Positions 23,360 to 35,600 of a DNA stretch of 64,000 nt are shown in pieces. Position 1 is the first letter of the stretch. Every line of letters begins with the position of its first letter. The notes beneath the pieces were generated by a model. The model saw only the letters and a program-made list of their open reading frames with translations, ran no database searches and was not told the origin of the DNA. The position numbers and the translations under genes were made by a program. The stretch is from Patiria miniata. Taxonomy: Eukaryota > Echinodermata > Asteroidea > Valvatida > Asterinidae. The stretch is taken from assembly GCF_015706575.1 (NCBI RefSeq), contig NW_024037063.1, positions 14,012,927 to 14,076,926 on the forward strand, given 5' to 3'.

Positions 23360-24059
23360 AATAGGGAAATAGGGGTCCGATTTTCATAGGAGTCGAATTT
23401 TCATGTGACACCGGACTGAGTTTGTGGGGTTTGGCATGGCATGACCTGATGACCTGGCGCGCGCGTCTTCTCTTAATCAATGCAATTTTTTGCAATGAAT
23501 GATGGGCTAGCGTTCCTAGGCTAGGGCGCAACACCGTGCAAAGGTTGATGGACGTCAAGTCATGCAAGTTGCGGGTGGATATGTTGGTCAAATGTTGTTT
23601 TTTTAAAGCCGTCATCATGAAACAACTTACCACAAAAAAGCAATGCGAGAGGTTTTCAAATATTTCTCGATTCGACATTCAAATCTTGATCTCAGCTCCG
23701 CCATTTCTGATAATTGATTCAATTTGTGTTCTCTTGGTGGCGCTGTTGATGCGATACGGCCGCGCCGTGATATATGGATGCGATGACGGACATCGATCGA
23801 CGACAACCGAGCGGTAGAATGGGGCGCTAAATCACTGACAACAAGTGCATTAAACTAAAGTAAGCTCATTCATAGTAATTCATGTTAATCATGTTTTGGC
23901 TTACTTAGTGAGTAAATTTTATCAAGATTCGGGCCGAGGTCTGAATAAGATTGCCAAGTAAAAAAAGAGAGATGGGAGGGGTGGGTGGATTCACACTGAC
24001 TGTGTAGGCCTAGTGTGTATCTGCTTATGGAGGTGTTGTGCGCTTTCTTGCAATTCATG
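23360..24059. other. intergenic, no gene seen
   Basis: Several short frames overlap on both strands between 23346 and 23817, but none shows a domain, good splice context or compositional support. No element ends recognised. Confidence 0.35.
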
Positions 24060-24385
24060 CAAAAGAATGAGCGCGCATTCTTAAGAACGAGCGCGCATTC
24101 TTAAAAATGAGCACGCAATCTGAAGAATGAGTGCTCATTCTTAAGATTGCGTGGGAATATAACGTGCGCAAGTTATGAATTTTGCGCAATCTTGTACGGC
24201 ATAATTATGTTTATGTTGTGCCCATTCTTGAAAATCACGCATTCTCGAGAATGGGCATGCACATTCTCGAGAATGGACGCGCATTCTTAAGAATGAGCGC
24301 CCATTCTTAAGAACGAGCACGCGTTCTTAAGAATGAGCGCTCATTCTTAAGATTGGGTGGGAATATCACGTGCACAATTTATGAA
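24060..24385. repeat. palindromic minisatellite (CATTCTTAAGAATG units)
   Basis: Irregular tandem array of units built on CATTCTTAAGAATGAGCGCG and CATTCTCGAGAATG. Each core is itself a palindrome centred on TTAA or TCGA. A second, shorter cluster lies at 25083-25232. Both clusters are followed by the same downstream block (TGTTAAATGAA...TATAGCGGTTAAA...GAGGAAAGAAAATG), so they are two copies of one larger repeat. Confidence 0.7.
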
Positions 24386-25082
24386 TTTTGCCCAATCTTA
24401 ACAAACATTGCACGACATAATTATGTTAAATGAATTGTATAGCGGTTAAAAGGGAATCAATTCATATAAAGAGGAAAGAAAATGTGCTATGCTTCTGTAC
24501 TCGTATAACTACGATAATTTGAATCAAATTAAACCTGTTATTATTGCTTTTTCTGCCCACTATGGGAAGTTTTGTAATAACGGAGGACTGGGAACTAGTC
24601 TGGGAAGTGCTTTGTTTAGGCTAGACAAGTTACAAGTCCCTGCATGTATCATATGCGTGCCACGAAAAAAAACGATGTCCAGAAGCTGCCAAAATTGCTC
24701 TTTTGACTAGATAGAATCCAGCTCTGCGACATTATGGTGGGATGTGAACAATAAATTGGTGGCAATTTAAATGGGAAATAGCATTAGCACTATGGGATGT
24801 CGCAGTATTCATTCTCATTCTTCACATTCTTCATTCTTATGTCCCCCCCCCCCGCTTTTATTATCCCAAAAATCAGAATTCTTTGCACTAGTATTATTAT
24901 GTCTCTTATTATTATGTCTCTTATTATTTTCCCGGTCCCCCCCCCCCCATATTAATACGCCTTTACTTATCATATCCACTCTACTTTTCAGCGCCTTGCG
25001 TTGCAAAATTATTGAGAATCAGTGAACGAGGATTCAGCTAGACTTGCCAAGCGCAGCCGGTGCTCGGCATCGACAAGACCGT

Positions 25083-25316
25083 TATCTTGTCGCGCATTCT
25101 CGAGAATGTGCGCTCAATCTGGAAGAGTTATTTTTTGCCAAGATTGAGCAAGGATCCAGTTGCACATTCTCAAGAATGTGCACGCCCATTCTCGAGAATG
25201 CGTGATTTTCAAGAATGGGCACAACATTTATAATGTTAAATGAAATGTAGGCCCTATAGCGGTTAAAGGGGAAATAATTCATATAACAAGGAAAGAAAAT
25301 GATCTATGGTTATGTA
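25083..25316. repeat. second copy of the palindromic-minisatellite repeat
   Basis: Shares ACATTCTCGAGAATG-type palindromes and the block TATAGCGGTTAAA / AAGGAAAGAAAATG with 24060-24545. The matching sequence resumes at 26260 (CTCGTATTACTGCGATAAT...TTAAACCTGTTATTATT), so the copy is interrupted by the element at 25317-26257. Between the two copies (24546-25082) lie C runs and a TTATTATTATGTC microsatellite, with no gene seen. Confidence 0.65.
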
Positions 25317-26257
25317 CAGTCGTTTTCCTAGTTCCGGATAGCAAACATCATTCAGGCTGCTTTCGGCTCAACTACTCCACGAATTCAAGTGACACTGGTT
25401 TAAAAGTTTACCTTGAGTGATGGAGAGACTACAAAATAATTTCCCAAATTTAAGCTCTTTTTACTGTGACTTACGACGTCAAAAGTACCGATGCCGCTTT
25501 TCCTAGTTCCGGATCGGTTCAATCAGTTCCGAATCGATCAAAAACTGATTCGTGCGAAAAAAAAAAATCACGCGAGAAAATCAATTTTTCAGCCAGAACC
25601 ACCCCAAATCAAGCACATTTTCTGATGAAGTATTATTAAATTTTCCAAAAAAGTTCATTCAAGGGATATTCCAGCGAATTTTCAAAAGAGAATTAACGTA
25701 AATAATTGTGAAACTTTTGTCTGCAGAGCAACGGCACGAACTCACGCACGGACTGAAAACCTTGCACACGGCACAGAATACGTCACACAAAATCGATTAA
25801 CGCGCGTGTAGTTGGGTCGTAAGTGCACGCGCGATCCGGAACTAGGCAAAAGCATACCGTCATTCGTTGGCGAATTTTCAAATATTAGAGACGCTACAAA
25901 TTATTTTGATTGAACACACATTCGATGGAAGAGTTTATACGACTGTAGTGAATGAAAAAAATATTCGAAACCACACGGTACGAGAGAAATACCGAGGAGA
26001 AAATTTATCGTCGATTCGCAGCTCCCATGATTTTCTACAAACGGTCCAAACATGTCAAAGTGCGAGTCGGAAATCTGGCCAAAATTCCTTTTCTCAAAGT
26101 TTTATCGAAAAGACCTGTGTGTATCAGGAAGCTTACATTTTCCTTTTCACAATGCACTTCGTCAGAATTTTTTTTATTGGAGACTAGTCCAAAAGAGGTA
26201 GGTTTTTATTTGAAGCGATCCGGAACTAGGAAAAATCCGGAACTAGGAAAACGACTG
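25317..26257. mobile_element. 941-bp TA-flanked non-autonomous element (Tc1/mariner type)
   Basis: Ends are CAGTCGTTTTCCTAGTTCC (left) and GGAACTAGGAAAACGACTG (right), each flanked by TA. Comparison with the uninterrupted related sequence at 24489-24540 (TGTACTCGTATAACTACG) shows the empty site had a single TA, which supports a TA target duplication and the Tc1/mariner superfamily. The word TAGTTCCGGATC recurs internally near 25500 and in reverse near 25832 and 26218. Two overlapping frames near 25867-26308 show no DDE or DNA-binding motif. A partial relative lies at 54945-55181. Confidence 0.8.
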
Positions 26258-26349
26258 TACTCGTATTACTGCGATAATGTGATTCAAATTAAACCTGTTA
26301 TTATTTAGCTGGAGTTACCTCAGCCCTTTATTTTATCATTGGGTTATTG

Positions 26350-26412
26350 TAGTCCGAGTAACTCGGACCCAACTTATCTACTGTTTAACATTCGGACATG
26401 GCCTGGCGAGTT
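26350..26412 (+). repeat. end fragment of the 9-bp-TSD foldback family
   Basis: TAGTCCGAGTAACTCGGACC, ACTTATC and TTCGGACATGGCCTGGCGA match the outer 60 bases of the arms at 20601-21627 with several substitutions. It is a diverged single end, about 190 bp upstream of the rabenosyn start codon. Confidence 0.6.
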
Positions 26413-26601
26413 TTGCGTAAGTCCTACATATGGTGTAAGTTACGCACTGTTTCGTACAATCAGCTGCAAGTCTTCCAGGCAAAGATTGCCTTGAACATTT
26501 CAAACTTGACCGTCTAGCTCCCTTTCTTGTTTTTAGCCTCACCTGCTAACTCCGCCCGTCATACACTAAGCCAGTAGCTAGGCAGGACTCGTCTGGCCGC
26601 A

Positions 26602-29600
26602 ATGTCAGCAACAGTCAGCGGGGACGATTCCGCTGTCCGTGAGGGCTTCCTGTGCCCAATCTGCATGCAGGATCTCAACTCGGTCTTCCAGCTGCAGACC
26701 CACTTTGAGGAGAATCACACCCACGAGGATAAAGCCGTGCTTCACCATCTCAAGGGTTTCTTAGGTAAATTGCATTTTTATTATAACCCTAACCCTCCCA
26801 AATCCTCTAGAATCCACCAGGATGTCGTGGAGGACTTTGTGGGATCGGGGATGTTAGAGGAATAGAGAGAATTTTTTTGTGGGATTTGATGCAACTATAA
26901 AGTTTGACATTCACAGAAATTATTTGGCATGACCACACTGAGTTTTCTAAGTTCACTTGATACACTGCCTTAGCTAATTCACTTATTGTCTATTGCTTTG
27001 ACCTGGGTTCGATTCCTGCCTGGGCCAGTATGTGGATTGGGTTTTCAGTTCCTGCCTGATTCCGTGGGTTTTCCTCAGAATATTTAATTCTGGGGTTTTC
27101 CTCCCACATCTAAAAACTGTAATTTCTTCACACTGTCTTCTCTCTGTTGGGCCCCATGGGAGACCAGTGGATTCCGTTGAATAGGCTGCCCAGTTAAAAT
27201 AAGAAATAAATAACACCCCAATTCAATGTGGTCTGGCAACGCCCGTGTGCATGAGTATTTAAGAAAAATACTAACTTGCAAATGGCTTATTCAGGGAAGG
27301 GACGTACAGTACAAAGTAAAGCTAGTTGTCTGGTATCACTATCAACAATGCTATTTCATTCGGACAGTCTGACCTTTCCTGACATTCATTCAACTGAGCA
27401 AGTGCAAGGCCCAATTTATTGTCTCTGCTTACCGTTAGTGCAAAATTCCTGCTTACTTTAGCAGAAAATTCCCTGCTTAATACTGTAAGCGTATTTCATG
27501 GGTTAGCGAGGAATTTTGGCTTCTGCGCACGCGTACATCCCGTAACTTAAGATTCTGTGCTTACAGGTTATCACAGAATTTTTATTCTAGCGCGGTTGGC
27601 ACAAAATTGTGATCGTAAGCGCGGAATTTTGTGGTTAGCAGAGCCATGAAATTGGGCCCAGGTATGTTTCCAACAATAGCAATCTTTTTCAAATCTCATT
27701 TTTTTGTACTCTTATTCTCTCCAAGGCAAAGCCAAGAAGTTTCTGGGCAAGACAGAGGAGCAACCCGTGGAGCGTGAGGTTGCAGAGGCTGACGAGGATG
27801 AAGGTGAGAGAAGTCCTGGGCTGACGACGCCGACATCACGCGTCTGCGGCATCGACGATACGCAGTGGCCCCCACAGGAACTGGGTGAGTGGATGTACAG
27901 TGTATGAACACTAAATGAACTCAATTGTAATTCAATCAGGCTTGGTCTGCCCTTTATCAGACCTTATGATTCTTACATTATAATTTATCATTTCCCCAGA
28001 CTGGGACCGTGAGTGCATAAAAACATGCAAAATTACTACTGACGTTTTTTTACTCACCATTCGGCTAATTAATGCCCACACAACACATACATCAAAATGC
28101 TTAAGTTGCAAGCATGTGACCTGCAAAATTTGAGACCTTAAATCCAATTTTAAGGCAAGTTTTTGACAGTTCAAAAACCATCCACGTCATTCTCCATGCT
28201 TTAGAAATGGTGGTGTGATTCCCAAGGTATTCTGGGTAGGTGTAGGAAGAGCCTTGCAGCTTACTTGTTTTTTAATCGATGGCCAAATGAACATAGCGCC
28301 CTCTGTTAACAAACGAAACATTCTGCATTCACTCAGATCAACAAGAGGGCGCTGTTTTATCTACACGATGAGAATGTTTTAGCTGAGGAGTCTTTTTGCA
28401 CAATGCATTGCAGTACACATCAACGTGATGTTTCGCGTTTGGATTTCGATAACTCCCTGCAAAATTAGAATTAAACGCTGAATTTTTGGTGATGCAATGC
28501 TCACAACAGCAACTTTGCAGGGCAGAAGTTTCGGGGATTATTGAAGAAAGTGTAGTGAGTAAGAAGCTTGCAAATTTGATTCACACTGGTTTTATTATGC
28601 AGCACAAACTTTTGCACAATATGGATACCTTAAGTTTTGGGACTCTCATACACAGTATTGAGAGTCCCAAATTTTCGGACTATCATTTCCCCACTCCTGG
28701 ACAATTTTGTAGACAAGTCTGGTCACAAATTCATAATAAGTCCATCATCAAAACTTGTGACACAACTCTGATTCGGTTTCCCGTCAATATTGCCGCAGGA
28801 GCCACGCGTGGTTATTACGAGTACTTCAGAGGGCAGCGTAGCTCACACGTCGACCGCAACACCGTAGAAACAAACAAGCTGCTAATACGCTTGGAGAAAC
28901 TGGTCAAGTTCAACCACGAGTGCGCCGAACCGTCCAAGCGTAAAGGTAAACGGGCTCAAAGAGGTATGGACAAAAATGTGTATCCTATTGAAAGACGTAT
29001 TGGAATATGATTGCAAGCACTTCCCATATCTGCACTTCTCTCCAGATATTCTCTTCAAACACATTTCTTTCATCAGCTGATTTTTTTTTAACCAGAAACC
29101 CCCCTTCAATATGTCTGATTTGAATAATTTGTAAAAACTTGAATTTACTCGTAACAAAAACTTACATAATGAAGGGCTTGTAATTATTCCAGTAATTCTT
29201 TCGTTTTGGTTTTGTTGCCCTCCCCATACACATTTCACTCCATTGCCTTTTCAAATGAAATCAACATTAAGTTGGGTGCGGGGAAGAAGGTCACATGAAA
29301 AATGGGTCAAAAGGTCAAATTCATGTTTTTTGGGGTATTGAAATATCATTCATTTGGTATACATTTTGCCTCATGGGGCTACGTCATTCTGACCTAATTA
29401 ACAGTATACAGAACACGAAAGGAGGTTTTTGTATTATTATTTTTCCCAGCATAATAACATTGGTGTGTAATACTATCGTAGCAAACCATGTTCCCAGTAC
29501 GCTAACGTTGCACTGAAATGGGTTGGTAAAGCAAAGTTCATTCCTAGCAGAAGGTCGTTATGATTTGACATACCGCTTAAGCGCACATTTAAGGCAGAAG

Positions 29601-32600
29601 GAGTTCCCGGTGAAAGGTCGTTAGCGTAAAAATGTAAATAATTTAAAATTAAGTCGTATTTTGAAATAAAATGCACAATATTATTCAAATTATTTCACAT
29701 ATTTCAAAATTTCAGGCTTATAGGATTTTTAATTTAGAAACCTTTAAACTGCATATTTCCAAAAGTGAAGTTTGCGTGCCTGGGCTACTAATGTCCTTTT
29801 CTTTGGCACAGGACGATTTGATTGAACCCACTTTTTGTATATCGTGTTCCTCAGTTACAGTACAGAACAGGATAGGGACAATACAGTGTGTGTCAGTAGC
29901 TTATTGGTTCACAAATTATAAAGCACAATTACATGTCTCAGATTATAAATCATATTGCAACTAGAGCGTGAAAATGGAAGGAAATTCAAATTCTTGATTT
30001 CCAATTATTTTGTAATTGACAATAATTCCACCAAGGCTGCTTCAAAACGACTTTTTTCCCCCATAGTCCTTTGATTGTTCAAAAGTGTGATACCATTTGT
30101 GGCAACAGTTTTATGGCTATCTTCAAGAGTTTTATGGCTATCTTCAAGAGTTTTTGCCGTACACATTCCTGACATTTATGCAAATCCCTGTGCATGAAGC
30201 CCATAGCCTCCCTTGAAACCCCACCCAATCCCATCCCCCAAAACACTGACGGGAGGCACATGGTCCAACATATTGCATGTTAGTCAAAAGCCCGCATCAC
30301 CAAATTTTAATCATTAGATGCACTTAAATGTTGTAAAGAAAATGTGTATGTACATGTACTTTATTTTAAAAATTACTGGACTTGTGACTGGACTTTATAT
30401 TATAATTAAAATTTAAATATTCCCATTGACAAAAACATTTGCTTATACATGTCCATCCACAGTCAAAGTATAATTAGTTTGTATTCTGCTTTTAAAAAAT
30501 CATCGAAGTTTAATACAAAAAGGAATAGCAATTTTATCCAGAAAGACTTAGTATGCTGTGATAAACTTTCAAAAACATTTAGATGCCCTTAAGCCGCGTT
30601 GGACTTAATTCCGTAAAAGTTACTGCAAGTGATAACCTTCCATTGTGGTTATTCTACCCTTCGTTTGCACTTGAATTAAATTTGACCTGCAGAAAGTCAT
30701 TTGTTATGCAAAGCTGACGATGTAATTCTTTTTGATCTATTTGATTTCTTCGTCCTCAGCCTTTGAGAAGACAGTGGTGCCTTGGAAGGAAGATTCCTCC
30801 ATGAAGTTTTGTCCCTATTGCATGGAGCGTTTCGGTCTGTCCCTGAGACGTCACCACTGTCGCCTGTGTGGCAACATCGCCTGCTTGAAATGTTCAGACT
30901 TCCTACCACATGCTTGTAGTGGTAAGTCAGTTTTGCTAAATGGAAAACTATTTGAGTTTTTGACAGTCCGTGACAGAGCCAATTAACCATGATATGTAAT
31001 TAATGATTCAGAGAAATGATCCAAAACTCCTAGTCTGTAATCTCCCTGACCATTACTAGATGATGGATTTATAAGATTTGAAAAATACATTTTCAGGATT
31101 TATTCACTGAGAAATGATCCAAAACTCCTGGTCTGTAATCTCAGTGACCATTACTAGATGATGGATGAATAAGATTTGAAAAATACATCTTCAGGATTTA
31201 TTCACTGAGCTCATAAAATGAGCTCTGTTATGGACATACATGTAACATAATGCTTGAAGTGCCCGTACCCCTCAATAAACTACTCTCTGCTTCACTTAAA
31301 CAATACATAGGACCATTCAGAACACCGTTCAGTTGGTGTCAGTGGTAGAAATACCTGATTTGTGTTGAGGGAAAAAGTTGGCTTCAATATTGTAATACCG
31401 AGACAATGTGTGTAAAGTTGTAAATAGAAAATGCATTGAATAATTATGAATTAGCCTGGAATATTGCAGTTGAAATTTCAAAGTAGCTACATGTATGCAG
31501 TTCACTGAGAGTTTGTTTTCCTTTAAAATTGCATCATATGTCCGCCATTTTGTTTTTACGTTTTAAACAATTTGGAAAGGAGATCCGACGACTCTTTTTT
31601 AAATACCAGACGACTATTTACTGTACGCTGACTAAATACATAAAACAGGCGACGAATTGTGCTATAAATACACCTACGACGTGTCGCACTTACGATGTGT
31701 TTTGTGAAATGGATCGCAGGACGCGTCGCAGCTGCGACGCATCATAGGGATAGGACGCATCGCAGCGCTGCGATGCATCGTAAGTTGCGAAGAGTTTCAT
31801 CAAAAATGGGAGCACAGCTGTAATGTTGAAAACAAAATGGATGGTAACTACATCAAAAAGACCACTAGCAAGTGAATGCAGTTACAATCAGAGACCATGG
31901 AGCAAATTGGGGGATATTCCAGTTGTTTTATAATAATAATAATAATAACGGAAATTTATACCGCGCCATTATCCGCCATAAATGACGCTCATGGCGCAAA
32001 CAAAAATTATATCAAATCAGACATAACAAAACAATTAAATTTAACTAAACAAGAATATTCTGAGTGGTCTGAAACAAATAGGTCTTTAGGGCAACTTTAA
32101 ATTCAGAAAGCGATGAGATGTTGCGAATGGCGAGGGGTAGTTTGTTCCAAAGATGAGGACCTGCGTGAGAAAATGATCGATCACCCCAAGATTTGTGAGT
32201 GTGAGGGACAACCAGCAAAGAAGCATCAGAAGATCTCAATCGCCTGGATGGATTATATGGAGTTAATAGGTCTATGTTGTATTCAGGAGCTGAATCATGA
32301 AGGCAATGAAAAACAAGCAGTAACAGTTTGTACTTAATCCGGTCAGCAACAGGGAGCCAATGCAGAGACTGCAAAATCGGGGTGATATGGGTTCTAGAGG
32401 GTGTCAGGGTCACAATTCGAGCGGCAGAATTTTGGAGTCTTTGTAGGCGAGCAAGTTGGTTACGGGGTAGCTGATACAACAGGGAATTACAAAAATCCAA
32501 CCGAGATGAAATGAGGGCGTGAACAACTTTCTCTGTTGCTGAGCGGGTTAGATACTTCCGAATTAAACCCAAGTTACGAAGTTGAAATCTGACAGATTTA

Positions 32601-35600
32601 CATGTGTTAGAAACATGATGAGACATTGACATAAGTGAGTCAAAGGTGACTCCCAGATTTCGACAGGTCGCCGACAACTTAACAGGTGAATTTTGGATGT
32701 TGATACCATGGACATTGATCTTAGCAAGTTGTGACTTTGACCCAAACATAATAAGTTCAGATTTATCAGTGTTGAGTTTGAGAGAATTAGAACTCATCCA
32801 TACACTGACATCATTGATGCATGATTCAAGTTTCTGGAGAGTCAGCAAGGCGTCATCTTGATTTGGTGCAAATGACACAAAGAGTTGAACGTCATCAGCA
32901 TAGCAGTGGTAACTGATATTATGAGATTCCAAGACATGTTTCAGACCACTGAGATAGATGGTAAACAACAATGGCCCGCCGACAGATCCCTGGGGAACTC
33001 CATGTTTCAGTTCAACTATATCGGATCTGGCGTTACCAATACATACCAGCTGATGACTGCAGATGTCTGAACTGGTAGTGGAGTAGATGAATCCGGGGTG
33101 AAACCAGCGCATATGGTGTCGATCTTGCTAATGAAGAATTGACTGAAAAACTGTGCCAGTGTTTTATCACAGCCATGGGAGGGAAGAGCGGTTGTCTGCT
33201 TTCGATTCAGGAGTTTATTGGCGACACTGAAGAGTCGCTTGGAGTCATTGCCACAGTCATGGATGATCTGGTTGTAGTGAGCACGTTTTGACTTGCGTAC
33301 AAGGGAGATGACATGTTGTCGCTGCTGCCGGTACAATTGACGATCAATCTCTAGCCTGGAAGAGCGCCACTTGCGCTCGAGTCGTTTGCGCTTGCTCCTC
33401 TCCTGACCTATTTCATTGTTATACCAAGGAGTACGGACCTTGATAGATGTAGTTCTGGCTGGCGCATATGTATCCAAGAGCTGACCAAGTGTGGCATTGT
33501 ATTGGTCAACGGCTTCGTAGACAGTAGAAACATCCGACGAAAAGTCATGCTGACGGAGATCGTCAGCAAAGTCCTTCCTGTCAATTGCACTGATGTTCCT
33601 CACTGTAATTTGTGTGCGAGTTGGGCATGGCTTGCGAACATGCAGGCGACAGGAAATGGCAGAATGGTCAGAGATGCCTGGCAAAAGTTGGAGGTCTGAA
33701 AAAATGTGTTTTTCAGAGGTGCGGGAGATGAAGACGTCTAAGATGTGACCGCGTTCATGGGTTGGCGATTGAATATACTGGGAAAGACTGTGTGCTTTCA
33801 GTAAGTCGTTGAACGTCTTTGTATTGGACGCTTCCAGATTGTCAAGGTGAATGTTAAGGTCACCACAAATCACAAGCGGTGCAGGTCTGAAGATATGGTC
33901 ATCAAGCAAAAGCGTGAACTCATTCAGAAACGAAGAAAATGCCATTTGACCGGACGGTGGTCGGTAAATGATGTAAAAGTCAAGGCTGGTACTATTGGAG
34001 GTCGCGGTGGCTGACAAAACCTCAAAACTCAGGTAATCAAAAGACGTGTTGACTGAAATGTCCAGTTCCTTCCGAAAAAGTACGCCAACTCCTCCTCCTC
34101 GCTTGCATGCTCTGGGTTTGTGTTTGAATTCATAACCACAAGGAGTTAAGTCGGCTATGGTTGCTTCATCGGATTCAGTTAACCAGGTTTCGCAAATACC
34201 CACGATGTCAAAGTTGTTTTCTATGACAAAGTCCTGAAAATCTGTGGATTTGTTGCGAAGAGACCGTGCGTTAAGCATGCAAAAACTAACATGATCGTCA
34301 AGGTTGGGGATGATAACTTTGACTAAGTTCTGATGAATAGGGTGGGATCTTGGGGGTTCATCTACAAAATCAGGGTGATAACTTTCAGTGGGGTTAGGAC
34401 GGCCAACAATCACACGTATTGGCAGGCCATGTTTGCTTTTCCTACGAATACCACCCTTGTAAGCACGTCGAGTACGACGACGAGGTGATGTAGATTTAGT
34501 GTTGTGTGTTATGCAGGGTTTCCTGAGAAGTTTAAGATTTGAGATTTCATGGCACACCTCCCTGGATAGTTTGCAACTTTGGGAAGACAAGTCACGGTTA
34601 AGACCGAGGAGAAAAGTCCGATCATAGGAACGTAACATGTTGGTCGTCGATGTCGGGCCAGAAGAGGCCATTGTTATATAACAGTACCTTGGTGACAATA
34701 GGATAGTCCCCGCAACACCAGCTGAAGATTCACTCAGTTTGTTTTGTAGAGCAGCTGAACTCGATTGTCCATCTTGATGAGCCTGTGTGAGATGAATGTC
34801 ACGTCTTGTCCAGGACGAGTCAAGCGGATAGTCAATGACAAAAGACGGTTGGTGGCATGGCGTTAACGTTACAGTTCCATACCTCAGGGAATGGCATGAT
34901 GAAAAATTGCAAATGCAAAATATGCTCCAAATCACAATGATCACAAGAGAATCAGGCAGTACCATGATGATCACCGAGTCTCCAACATTCACATGGTGCC
35001 AAAAATGATGAATAAATGTAACAGAAGCATATAGAAATGTGAAAAGAACGGAGAGCAAAAATGTGGAGCTGCCAGACACTAGCGCTACACACAAATCATT
35101 ATCAAATGATAAATGATAGCCCGAGTCACACAAAATGGTAGGCTTAATTTTTTAAGGTTAGTTTCCAATATCCGGTTTCCGAAATCGTAACCGAATAGTG
35201 GAATTCAAACTGAATTAGAAAAACATCCGGATTTAATCCCACCACTACTTGAAATTGTATATTAATTTCTTTTTTATTTATTTATTTTTGTTTAAAGAAA
35301 ATTTGTTGAAATCAGAGGAGGAATTACTGAGGGATCATCAGAGGGAGCAGGCAAGGAAAGACAAGGGTGCAGAGGGGGGAGATGATGAGGATATGAGTGG
35401 GACATTGAGGCTCTGCAAAAACTGCGACCAACTGCTGGTAAGGAGACTACAAGCAGTCCGAGAGAAGGTCATTAAATCCAACCTTGTCTTATTGTACCAG
35501 GTAAGAATCTTACATTATATTTCTGCAACAGCACCACTTTGTCACAATATGATGAGATCTGTAAGGCCACAAAAAAAAATGGTTCTGCCTTCGGTTTACC

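Larger units (their letters stand above)
31928..35150 (-). mobile_element. L2/CR1-type LINE, internally deleted, antisense in RBSN intron 4
   Basis: Read on the minus strand it runs 5' to 3' from about 35150 to 31928 and ends in a (TTA)n tail (31928-31947). It carries an N-terminal region, an APE-type endonuclease and the second half of a reverse transcriptase, then the C-terminal region (LQSLHWLPVADRIKYK, SFSHAGPHLWNKLP) typical of L2/CR1-clade elements. About 150 residues around the first catalytic motif of the RT are missing, with a frame change at the join near 33070, so this copy cannot be autonomous. Both remaining reading frames are long and open, so insertion and deletion were probably not ancient. 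Confidence 0.85.

Noticed and set aside
25867-26308. transposase remnant in the 941-bp element
   Set aside because: No DDE/D spacing, helix-turn-helix or zinc-finger pattern could be seen in either overlapping frame.
28486-29010. 174-residue frame as a separate gene
   Set aside because: Its last third contains RBSN exon 3 with clear AG and GT borders. The upstream part is intron read through by chance.
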